From contig OX336345.1 of NCBI GenBank assembly GCA_946902875.1, positions 4,061,395-4,125,394 on the forward strand: 64,000 nt of DNA. Direction: 5' to 3'. The notes under the pieces are model-generated. The model saw nothing but the letters and a program-made list of their open reading frames with translations. It did no database searches and was not told the origin of the DNA. Source of the DNA: Nematopogon swammerdamellus (Eukaryota > Arthropoda > Insecta > Lepidoptera > Adelidae). Positions 55,206-63,789 of the stretch are shown in pieces (the stretch's first letter is position 1; every line of letters begins with the position of its first letter). Made by a program: the position numbers and the translations under genes.

Positions 55206-55786
55206 ATATATCTATTCGATCTAGGATCTTTATTATTGCTCGATATATCTATGTTCATGTCGCCAGTTAAGACTATGGACTTGCATACTTTGAGTCGGCC
55301 GACTGTATCTTGTAGAGAATTCAGGAAATGTGTAACATCATAAACAGAGGGAGATCTATACACCGCAAGAAGTGCACAGTCATTACCAATACGAACTAAA
55401 ATACAGTTCGCGTCCGCTAAGGCAGGCTCCTCGACCTGCAGCCCTAGCTCACTCTTAGCATAGACGACGACTCCGTCATTTTGTCTTGTATGTTTTGTGG
55501 TGTTGTATACTTTATACCCCGGTAAGTATTTAGGTATGTAGTTATCACTGTTTATCCAACACTCAGTCAATATTATGAAGTCAAAGGGCACACCAAGCCG
55601 ACTCAACAGTACTAAAAGATTGTTGAAGTTTTGGTTGATACTACGAATATTTACTGTTAGGAATTTCAAAGAGTTCTTTTTTCTAAAATATATTTTACAA
55701 CCTTCTGGATCTAGGACCCTATATGACTGTACAACATTGTCATTATCAATGGCAGTGCCAAAGTCTTCTTGATTAAGTTCTGGCAT
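55127..55786 (-). CDS. LINE apurinic-type endonuclease, N-terminal part
   Basis: 219 codons starting MPELNQEDFG. Residues 44-51 TVNIRSIN, 74-77 TECW (catalytic Glu) and 175-180 GDMNID (Asp-Asn) are the conserved endonuclease motifs; RQNDGVVVYA at 101-110 and AVYRSP at 141-146 are also typical. The frame leaves the conserved path after GFIP (about 55175), where the neighbouring frame continues TLTYPTRENS. One missing A in ATCCCACCC explains it. The last 17 residues are therefore out of frame. Confidence 0.9.
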   Translation of the reverse strand: MPELNQEDFGTAIDNDNVVQSYRVLDPEGCKIYFRKKNSLKFLTVNIRSINQNFNNLLVLLSRLGVPFDFIILTECWINSDNYIPKYLPGYKVYNTTKHTRQNDGVVVYAKSELGLQVEEPALADANCILVRIGNDCALLAVYRSPSVYDVTHFLNSLQDTVGRLKVCKSIVLTGDMNIDISSNNKDPRSNRYICMCADMGFIPPLLIQRGKTHVSIIT

Positions 55787-56219
55787 TTTTACTAATTGTG
55801 TGAGTAGGTAATAATAAACAGGTTATGATAAATTTGATTAGTTTGTGTGGTGGCTGTTGTTTGATGGATGCAAAGTGATTATATATATTGTATTTAATTT
55901 TATTGTTAATATGCTTTGTTTGTAACTTGTATTTTATGTATACATGTATAAGTATTTTAATTTTGTTTATATGTTTATTTGAGTGTGTATATTTTTGTAT
56001 GAGATACAGTGTAAAATATGTGACATTATGTAAGTAAATTTCTGTGCGTCTTTGGTAACATTCAGCACACCTTTTCCCTGCACACAATGATATTTTAATC
56101 TTACTAGCTAAACCCTTATCTAAGAAATTCAAGTTTTTTGGTACTTTTATATGCACATCCCACTTTATATTATCGCTAAGTATTATAAATAGTAATTTAT
56201 ACGTTTAATTAACTAGTAC

Positions 56220-56487
56220 GTTGTGTTGTAACTACTATGTATTTAGTGTATATTATAGTTTATCATAGTTATTTTCCATATATTATATTTTACATTCCCA
56301 CACTCAAGTCTTTTGCTACTACCTACTTATATCTCACAACATACGACTCTCAAACATCCAAAGGTTGACTGGGAGAAAGCCCTGTAAGGGATAAGTTCGC
56401 CTTTGTCCCTCATGTAAATGACTTATCGTTTGTTTCTGTAAAATGTTTTTTTAGCAATAAAGTATTTCTATCCATCTATCTATCTAA
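56220..56487 (+). mobile_element. LINE-D 3' UTR tail
   Basis: TATATTATATTTTACATTCC, AACATCCAAAGGTTGACTGG, CCCTGTAAGGGATAAGTTCG and AGCAATAAAGTATTTCTATC, with a (TATC)n end. It is on the opposite strand to the adjacent LINE, so it is a separate insertion. Closest relative in the window is 1051-1312. Confidence 0.65.
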
Positions 56488-56764
56488 CCTGCAGAAATAT
56501 TCCGTATTTATTTATTTATTTACTTAATATTCTTGATTGTTAAATATAAATTATATACAAATTGCGGACTTATTGCCTAAGGCAATATCTGCCGGTCAAC
56601 CACCCTATTACAACTTTTATTGGGGGTATTTAAAGAAAAAAACACTTCATTAATAACATGTTAATAAATTAATGAAAAAAAAAACAACAACAAAGACAAC
56701 GCGGATGCCTAAAATGACACCATGCATGATGCATGAACATAGATGAAAATAAACTAGATATTAA

Positions 56765-56998
56765 TAGAGTGTTTTCATTTTACGAAGGCACGAGGGGTAT
56801 GAGGTAGGAAGTGGTGTGAGACCGCGCGGAGCTCAGTAGGGAACGACTCGGTTCGACGGAGCGACGCGTCGCGGAGACGTGTAGAACGTGTGTACTGACC
56901 TGGCATCGAGTTCTTTCTCTACTGAGCTCCGCGCGGTCGCCTCTCGCACCACTTCCTACCTCGTACCCCTCGTGCCTTCGTAAAATGAAAACACTCTA
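56765..56998. mobile_element. TIR element of about 230 bp with possible TA target duplication
   Basis: Terminal inverted repeats of about 50 bp start TAGAGTGTTTTCATTTTACG and continue AAGGCACGAGGGGTATGAGG. A second inverted block ACCGCGCGGAGCTCAGTA extends pairing inward to about 85 bp with short mismatched stretches. If the outer TA on each side is the duplication, the ends are GAGTG/CACTC, as in Tc1/mariner-type elements. Interior GC-rich, no transposase. Confidence 0.8.
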
Positions 56999-58139
56999 CA
57001 TAGAGACGTAGTTCCGTACGCGCACGTCTGCGGAGGGCGGGTCACCAAGCGCCCCCGCCCGGCCACCCGGCACGCACTGCGAGGAGAGAACGGAAGCCGG
57101 CGCATAATAACATAATGCGCTGCGAACTGGGAACACGGTCAGCTGTTGTCCAGACGTCTCGCCGTCTGTTCGCCGACCGTTGAGCCTATCGTGGAGCGAC
57201 GCTAGTGACGTATACAGGGAGCACGCTTATCCTCCTATCCTATTACTTTATGAGTTAAACTTGTACGAGATTTAACATTTATTTTAAAATGAATGTAGGG
57301 TTCCGTAACAAATGCATGTCTGTCCGTTCTACTAAATTAGCTTTTTTTACTTTTTTTTTTCGATTAGAAGTCAGTAATTTAAAAAAATCTTAGAATCCCT
57401 ATATCTCGGAAACCGCTCATTTCCGACCCCCAGTTGATGGGACTTAATTTTTTCCAAATAACCTCTAGTATAACCCCTTTCAAGGAATAGATCGAATTTC
57501 CAGTCACCCTGTATATTAAAAAAAAATCCTCCGGTAAATGGATTGAAAAATTTAAAACCGTTTTTTTCGGTTATTCCGGAAGTTTTCCGGTTTGGCTCCT
57601 ACTCGCAGGCTATTGTACTTTTTGAAAAAAACTTTCGATTTTAAGTTGAAGATCTACTCCCTACAATGGTGAAGATTTAACCCCTACATAAGTTGAAGAT
57701 CTAACCCTAATATATTATGTTGAATATCTACCCACTACATAAGTTGAAGAACTACCCCGTACATCTACCACATCTACCCTCTCCTCCCAAGGTGATCTTG
57801 GGCGTGGATGATGAAGATTGTCCAGGCAAAACCCAACGATGGCTGAGGTTCCAAAAAACTTGGACGAGGATTTATATACATATAATATATGTATTACACA
57901 TGTTATGTGTAAATTATTCGTCTGATCGTTTTAGACTCTCAGCATCATACGTACTGTATGTACTGGTATTACATCAGTCCCCGTCCAAGTGTATCTCAGG
58001 ATTGGAGGACAATTCCCGCGCAACTCTGAGTTTCTATATTTTATTTACTTAGCGGTCCCCCGACTCCTTTAAGTGAGTAAACGGAAATTATTTTGGACTT
58101 TTTGAGGGTCGGGGATTTTTTTATTATTTGTAATTAAAC
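56999..58139. other. Unassigned, with a degenerate short tandem repeat
   Basis: From about 57642 to 57785 a degenerate unit of roughly 37 bp recurs about four times (AGTTGAAGATCTACTCCCTA, AGTTGAAGATCTAACCCTAA, GTTGAATATCTACCCACTA, AGTTGAAGAACTACCCCGTA). GC-rich at 57020-57200. A family C-like fragment lies near 57295. No gene. Confidence 0.45.
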
Positions 58140-58392
58140 TTTTATTTCACGCTTTAAAAAAAACCGCATGCAAATCGGTCCACTTTTTAAGATAATAATT
58201 TTCTTTTGATTACTCAATTACTTGATTACAAACATAGCTAAACCATCTCCATTAAACCAGCTTTCTAATAAAAAAAAACCGCATCCAAATCGCTCCATCC
58301 GTTTGGGAGCTACGATTCCACAGCAGACACACATACGCACACACGTTAAACTTATACTTAACACCCCTCCGTTTGCCTCGGGGGTAAAAAAG
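58140..58392 (-). mobile_element. Family E interspersed repeat
   Basis: AAAACCGCATGCAAATCGG, AAACATAGCTAAACCATC, CGTTTGGGAGCTACGAT and CACCCCTCCGTTTGCC mirror the copy at 24258-24545. Confidence 0.65.
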
Positions 58393-59136
58393 AGATAGAG
58401 GTACACAGTACAGAGAACTGGATGTACGCGGGTTTGACACCTGACAGCTCTGGCTGATCCTGCGCCTCCTCCTACGCTCCTTTCGGAAACACTCGGGTTG
58501 ACTCGGCTCGAAAGCGAACCAACTGAATCCGATATTCGTTTGGTCTTTTATGTAATTGTTTATTTATTATGGTTATTTTGTTTTATGACCACCTAAGAAA
58601 GCTTTATTTTCGGAAATACAAACGTAACAAAAACGACATGCGCCGCCTCAACATTAGGTTAGGGTTAATATAAAGAAGATGCGTCGCGTATATTAACCCT
58701 GGTTTTTTTCTTAAACTACCAAAAACATCACTAATACATACCACACAACATCACTCATACCACACATTCCTCCTTCGAGCCGAAGTTTGCCGAAAGGAGC
58801 TAAAGGAGTAGGTTTCAGGATCGAGCAGGTCTTTCAGGTGGCGGACCGGATGTACGCTAGCACCGCGAAAGTGCAGTGTTTGAATAAAACTGAACCGAGC
58901 AGCTGCTTCGTCCAGCATTTAGCGTGTGGTTGCAATTTCTGGACGCAACGAAATTACTGCCTCGGGTAATTCTCTCGCTATCGACGCTTGAATTAAACGT
59001 ATTTTCGTGAGCTCTAGGAGATTTCGTGAAAATTATGCTCGCTGCGTAGCGATTTCAGTCTACTTTGGTGAGATAATTCCGCGCTATATGCTGAACAAAG
59101 GAATTCCGCTGTGTATTGCGTTCAACGCATTTTAGG
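58393..59136. other. No gene recognised
   Basis: About 58525-58620 shares ACTGAATCCGATATTCGTTT and GACCACCTAAGAAAGC with the inverted-repeat element at 42935. Otherwise unassigned. Confidence 0.4.
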
Positions 59137-59770
59137 TTTCCGTAACCCCCGTACGGAAGCCCTTTTTTTTTATGGAAACTGACACGGTTGGCTGCATCAC
59201 CTACAACATCTGTAATGTCAGCTCATAACACCTGGGTGAACTAGGTGATATGTCAGTGCTTCCCTTCGGCCGTGCCGGCTACACTGAACTGGACGGAAAA
59301 CACAAACTATTTACATAGCCGTTTCGACCGACGTTTCATTCAGTGCGGTGGTACAAACTCGGGCGGGTTTAACCCTACCACCTAGTAAGGTAGGAAGGGA
59401 AGGGACCTACAGTTTTACGTGGAATCCGAACCACGGTCAGCCTCCAACGGTCGAGCGGTCACCCATCCAGTCTGCACCACTGAGCTATCGAGGCTAAGAC
59501 CTATTGCTAAGCCTACAACGTCTGTCTGTCTGTCTGTCTGTCTGCCTGTCTGTCTGTTTGTCCTACTGCTGTATCTTTGCAACCGTAATAACCAACTGGT
59601 TGGGATTTTCTCAGAATATGTGTTATTATGGCGGATATAACAACAAATAATAAAAAATAGAAAAATTAAAAAATTAAGGCGGATTTACAAGAAATGTGTT
59701 TTTTTCAACATTTTTATTTTGGTGCGTGAACCGCGGTGCGGGAGTCCGACTCGAACTTGGCCGGTTTTTA
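59137..59770 (+). mobile_element. Family C copy interrupted by SINE-A
   Basis: The left stub GGTTTCCGTAACCCCCGTAC (to 59163) and the right part from 59496 (CTATTGCTAAGCCTACAACG, a GTCT run, CAGAATATGTGTTATTATGG, CTCGAACTTGGCCGGTTTTT) form one element around an inserted SINE. Confidence 0.75.
59164..59495 (-). mobile_element. SINE-A copy with tRNA/5S-like head, inserted in family C
   Basis: Full body plus head (plus strand: TCAGCCTCCAACGGTCGAG, CGGTCACCCATCCAG, ACCACTGAGCTATCGAGGCT). The 5S-like segment is shortened by a deletion. It is flanked by AAGCCCT (59157-59163) and AAGACCT (59496-59502), a target duplication with one mismatch. This fixes the element's ends: it starts at AGCCTCGATAGCTCAGTGG on the minus strand. 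Confidence 0.8.
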
Positions 59771-59884
59771 AGGTTACGTGAGACCTGAGGAAAATATCTC
59801 AAATGGACGCGAACCCGCCTGGAAATCTCGGCACAAAGCAAAACTTTCTTTAAACGTTGGATATGTGGTGCATATCCATACGAC

Positions 59885-60049
59885 ATGGCTATGTTAATAG
59901 TTTGTTTTGTTTGTTTCCGTCCAGTTCAGTGTAGCCGGCACGACCGAAGGGAAGCACTGACATGGCACCTAGTTCGCCAATGTGTTAAGCGCTGACATCA
60001 CGGATGTTGTAGATGATGTAGCCAACCGTGTCAGTTTCCATAAAAAAAA
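59885..60049 (+). mobile_element. SINE-A body and poly(A), 5'-truncated
   Basis: CCGTCCAGTTCAGTGTAGCC, GAAGCACTGACATGGCACC and AACCGTGTCAGTTTCCATAA with a final A-run. Plus-strand copy, head and central domain missing. Confidence 0.75.
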
Positions 60050-60284
60050 CTATCCGGTTCGCATTTAAAGCAAAAACCTTTCGAACGCTGCAGGCTGTAT
60101 TGTGTTCGATCTTTTATTTCTGAATTTTGGAACTGCGCCAAGTGAGATCCGTCCAGTCTGTTACAATGTCCCTTCATTGTTCCAGTAAATACAAGCGTAT
60201 TTGTTTTGTTAACTGTGGACGTCTTTTGTTTTATCTTCCGCCGTCCGTACCTACTTCGTGAAGCGTTTCATTCTGGGTATTTTC

Positions 60285-60322
60285 AAAGAGTTTGTATTAC
60301 GTCGACGTAATACATACTCTTT
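60285..60322. repeat. 38-bp near-perfect palindrome
   Basis: AAAGAGTTTGTATTAC, GTCGAC at the centre, GTAATACATACTCTTT. One mismatch pair. GGGTATTTT flanks it on both sides in direct orientation (60276 and 60323). Confidence 0.85.
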
Positions 60323-60335
60323 GGGTATTTTATAT

Positions 60336-60750
60336 AAGCGGCGGGTGGCTGAGTGGTTTGCGCACCGGATGCGAGAGGTCCAAGGACTGCGAGGTTCGAA
60401 TCCGGTCGGCGTGCACCAATGAGTTTATTTCTGACGAAAAAATTTACGTGCATATGCATACCTACACATACTCGTTCGTACACATACTGCTTCACCGTTC
60501 GGAACCGGTGTAAAACTGTAGGCCCCTTCCCTTGCCCCTTACTAGGTGGTTGGCTCAAATTGTAGCCAACTGGGTTGGTACCACCGTACTGGGTGTAAGA
60601 TGGCCGCATAGCACCCTCGGTTGTGTCTATGGTTGTGTTCTCCTCTTGTATAGTATAGCCAGCAATCCATGGAAGTTTTCGGTATGGCACCTGCCTTCTC
60701 GGAGGTGATATTGGCTGGTCGGAGCATGTGCTTTGGCCCCTCCGACAATA
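60336..60750 (+). mobile_element. SINE-B copy, nearly complete
   Basis: Head GCGGCGGGTGGCTGAGTGG with B box GGTTCGAATCC, CGTTCGGAACCGGTGTAAAA, ACTAGGTGGTTGGCTCAAA, GATGGCCGCATAGCACCC and GGTGATATTGGCTGGTCGG. It ends within CCCCTCCGAC, before the ATTACAT-A(n) tail. The palindrome at 60285-60322 lies just upstream of its start. Confidence 0.85.
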
Positions 60751-61292
60751 TTTATTTTTGCAGCCATTGTGTTATTTTATTTCTTTATTAACACATTATC
60801 TTAAAACTAATTTTGTACACATTAAAAACCTAACATTAAAAACATATACAAAATTAACCTTAAAAAAATGAAATTTCCACCACCGGCGCACAGTGGGGCG
60901 ATTTCACAAAGTAGGGACATTTTGACATTTTATAACGGAATCGTGTTCTACTCATGAAAACAAACATCTTTTATAACTTGAATTTTTTTTATTTGCTGCT
61001 TATTTTTCGAGAAAAAAACGATCTTAATTTTTTTACTATGGAGCAAAAATTTATTTTATGTTTTTCTCGAAATTTATATATTGAATAAATTTTATGGATT
61101 TTAAATTATAAATGCACAACTATATGAGAACAGTTTTGCATAAACACCGCAACTCTAAATATTCACAATTAGTGTATGAACGTGCTTGAAGATGGCTCAA
61201 AATGCATGTATCGATTATTGTAAATCGTGCAATTTCTATTGACCATAGGGTAAAACAATCTTCTACATTCTTATAAATTCTATTACAGTCGA
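60751..61292. other. Unassigned AT-rich DNA with a LINE tail
   Basis: About 60760-60900 resembles the R2-like LINE 3' end at 6880-6985 (AAAACCTAACATTAAAA, TTTCCACCACCGGCGC). The following CACAGTGGGGCGATTTC recurs, inverted, near 62690-62710. No gene. Confidence 0.45.
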
Positions 61293-61336
61293 CATCTCAT
61301 CTCATCTCATCTCATCTCATCTCACTTTCTCATCTC
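61293..61336 (+). repeat. (ATCTC)n microsatellite
   Basis: About six CATCT units, then interrupted CTCA units, immediately before a Helitron 5' end. Confidence 0.9.
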
Positions 61337-61341
61337 ACTTC

Positions 61342-62287
61342 TCACTAATATCATAAATGTGAAAGTATGTTTGTTTGTTTGTTCCTCTTTCACGCCTGAA
61401 CGGCTGGACGGATTTTGACGAAACTTCGTATAGGGGTAGTGTATATCCCGGAGTAACTAAGTGTGATTAAGTTCGAGTCGATCTGGCGCAAAGAGGGTTC
61501 CGTACTATCGCATTTTTGTAAGAACTAGAAGGATTGGAATTTTCGTTTACGTTTTCCTATAAATTAAGTGTATATCCCTTGGTAACATAATTTTTTTTTA
61601 AATTGGTCAAGTTCGAGTCGATCTCGCGTAAACAGGGTTCCATACCATCGCGTTTTCTGTGAGAACTAGAAGCATTGGGATTTTCGTTTACGTTTTCACG
61701 TAAATTAAGTGTATATCCCATGGTAACATATTTTTTTTTAAAGTGGTCTAGTTCGAGTCGAACTCGCGTAAAGAGGGTTCCGTACCATCCAGTTTTCTGT
61801 AAAGGGGGAGGGGGAGGGGAGGGAGAGGCAGAGGAAGAGGAAGAGAGAGGGAGGGAGAGGGTGCGTTCAGGAAGGGTATAAACCTTTTCGAAGACTCGCC
61901 CTCAATGACTTAATTTCTTCGAGAAGGTTTATGGTCTTCCTGAACGCAGCTCGGCCTTCGGCCTCGCCCTTAGTTACTTACTTTCTTCGAGAAGGTTTAT
62001 GGTCTTCCTGAACGCAGCTCGGCCTTCGGCCTCGCCCTCTGTTACTTGCTTTCTTCGAAAAGGTTATCGTCTTCCTGAACGCAGCTCGGCCTTCGGCCTC
62101 GCCCTTAGTTACTTACTTTCTTCAAGAAGGTTTATAGTCTTCCTGTACGCAGCTCGGCCTTCGGCCTCGCCCTCAATTACTTACTTTCTTAGGTTTATCA
62201 TCTTCCTGAACGCAGATCGGCCTTTGTTACTTACTTTCTTTCTTTGCAATACGAATTTCACGCGAGCGAAGCCGCGGGCAAAAGCTA
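61342..62287 (+). mobile_element. Helitron-like element D, about 0.95 kb
   Basis: 5' end TCACTAATATCATAAATGTG with a GTTT run and TTTCACGCCTGAACGGCTGG; 3' end CACGCGAGCGAAGCCGCGGG then CAAAAGCTA. A 140-bp direct repeat (GTTCGAGTCGATCT at 61471 and 61611, GTTCGAGTCGAACT at 61751) fills the left half. A short purine-rich patch (61803-61860) and five 68-bp units fill the right half. Smaller relative of A, B and C. Confidence 0.8.
61890..62235 (+). repeat. 68-bp minisatellite array in Helitron D, about five units
   Basis: CTTCCTGAACGCAGCTCGGC, CTTCGGCCTCGCCC, TTACTTACTTTCTTCGAGAA recur with 68-bp spacing; the last unit is truncated. Same unit as in A, B and C. Confidence 0.9.
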
Positions 62288-63059
62288 TATTACAATACTC
62301 TAAAACTTATATAAAATCGTATACATTACTTTATGTATAGTGCAACATAATTCGCAATATGCAAGAAATCACGTTGAGTAACATGTTCAAACACAAATAA
62401 AACAAAAAGCGGCGCGAAGCGGCTCGCGGTTTTTTGTAAATAGTGCTTAACTATGGTCATACATCACGACTATGTAGGTGCTAGCTCAACCATTTTTAAA
62501 CATTTTGAGAAATCTACTGGAATATGTTTCTCGCCATACAAATAATTCACATTTATTTAATTTTCTCCGAAACTATTAGTTTTAGAGAAATATACGAAAG
62601 AGCAAAAGTATATTATATTTTACCGTCCAATACGATTCTACAAAAAGCATTTCGAAATTCTAGAAAAAGATTCTACAATGGTCCATGTCCACCAATCTGG
62701 GAAATCGCCCCAGTGTGCGGCGGCGGGGCGAACCCAGGCTACCGATGATGGTCGGGTCCCAAATTTTATTATTATTGAAGTCAATAAAGATAAAGATGCA
62801 CGTTCTCTGCGCTCGCATGCTCTTTCAGTTATACTGTTTTAACTTAGGAAATTACTTGTGATATACTCGCACACAAAGAAATTGAGTTTTATTTTATTTT
62901 GTATATGTTTATATATGTTTATTATTTATTATGAATAATATATGTGTATTATATGCATTATATATATAGATATATACTATTTGTCCTTCTATTTTCTATT
63001 TTATAAGACTTTGTTTTGTTTACCTTGTCTTGTTGCACCTACCCTGATTCTATATATAA
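62288..63059. other. No gene recognised
   Basis: About 62685-62780 matches the R2-like LINE 3' region (CAGGCTACCGATGATGGTCG). Strongly AT-rich at 62880-63000. Confidence 0.4.
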
Positions 63060-63160
63060 ATAAAGGGTAGGCTGGTGGAAAATGCCATAGGCATTATGTG
63101 CTACCTTCTGTACAACAATTATGTGCAATGAACGTTTTTTGATTTGATTTGAAAGAAATA
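63060..63160 (+). mobile_element. LINE 3' tail
   Basis: AAAGGGTAGGCTGGTGGAAA, ATGCCATAGGCATTATGTGC and GTGCAATGAACGTTTTTTGA with (TTTGA)n; the reverse copy is at 47189-47320. Confidence 0.6.
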
Positions 63161-63226
63161 ATATTTTATCCGACGTACAGAGTACTCACGTGTGTCGCAG
63201 CTAATACCGTAATAATCTTATTCCAG

Positions 63227-63285
63227 GTAATGCAACCGTCGCTCAAGTCTACAGCGCCCTATTGTCAGGCGAGCTGCAACTCAGC
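63227..63285 (+). CDS. Candidate 59-bp host exon
   Basis: CTAAT (branch-like) and CTTATTCCAG precede it, and it is followed by the consensus donor GTAAGT at 63286. Read from its third base, all 19 codons are open: NATVAQVYSALLSGELQLS, which looks protein-like. This would be a phase-2-in, phase-0-out exon whose first two bases complete a codon (for example GGT). Family not recognised. Two other frames are also possible (VMQPSLKSTAPYC in one; an early stop in the other). A chance pair of splice sites cannot be excluded. Confidence 0.35.
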
Positions 63286-63528
63286 GTAAGTGCCACTTAA
63301 ACTGTAACATGGAAAATCCACTGATTACGCTTGATGTCGCGGTATTTTTAAATCAATTTTATGCACAGCTTAGTTAGAAGTTAAGCCCATTACATTATTC
63401 AATGGCTCACAGCGTCAGGGGACAGAGGCCTATCTTGGTGTGCTGGCACTGGGACATTCTTAGGGGCGGTTTAATGTTTGGGGGCGGCGGGTTATCATAC
63501 AGTTTTTAATGAAAATCAGTACGGGTAG

Positions 63529-63765
63529 TATTCTTCTGAGGGATCATTTCTAAGAAAAAAAAACAGTCAAATCCATCTCCCGTCGCGAAACCATTTCAAG
63601 CGAGGCACCTACCAACAGACTTGCGAATTATTGAAGCGTATTGATCCAACGTTTGAAGATACCAAGTTGAAAGTATGGCGAAAAATCCTCGCCGGTAAAC
63701 AATTCAACAACCTTGCAGTGCGAGAGCCTAATATCAAGAACAAAGGGGTGTTCACGACGGTTTTT
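63529..63765 (+). CDS. Met-less coding-like fragment of 79 codons
   Basis: An open frame from a TAG at 63526 to TAA at 63766. It reads LPSRNHFKRGTYQQTCELL, then KRIDPTFEDTKLKVWRKILA, then GKQFNNLAVREPNIKNKGVF and TTVF-stop. The amino-acid mix is like a real soluble protein. NKGVFTT resembles the opening strand of SET-domain methyltransferases (GRGVFAT-type), but nothing after it supports that. The stop falls in a T6 run, so a one-base shift may end it artificially. It may be a gene exon, a processed fragment or a decayed transposon gene. Confidence 0.3.
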
Positions 63766-63789
63766 TAAGCTTACACTGTTGTTCATTTT

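Larger units (their letters stand above)
52325..56160 (-). mobile_element. Nearly full-length LINE, CR1/jockey-like
   Basis: On the minus strand: an upstream open frame (55773-56156) with a CAGKRCAEC cysteine cluster that may be the end of ORF1, then apurinic-type endonuclease, a linker, reverse transcriptase, a 3' UTR of about 450 bp, and a terminal (TAAA)n tail at about 52327-52357. A simple-repeat tail instead of long poly(A) fits the CR1 group. The protein is interrupted only by two one-base shifts (near 55175 and 54208). Which clade it belongs to within the jockey/CR1 superfamily is not resolved here. Confidence 0.85.
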
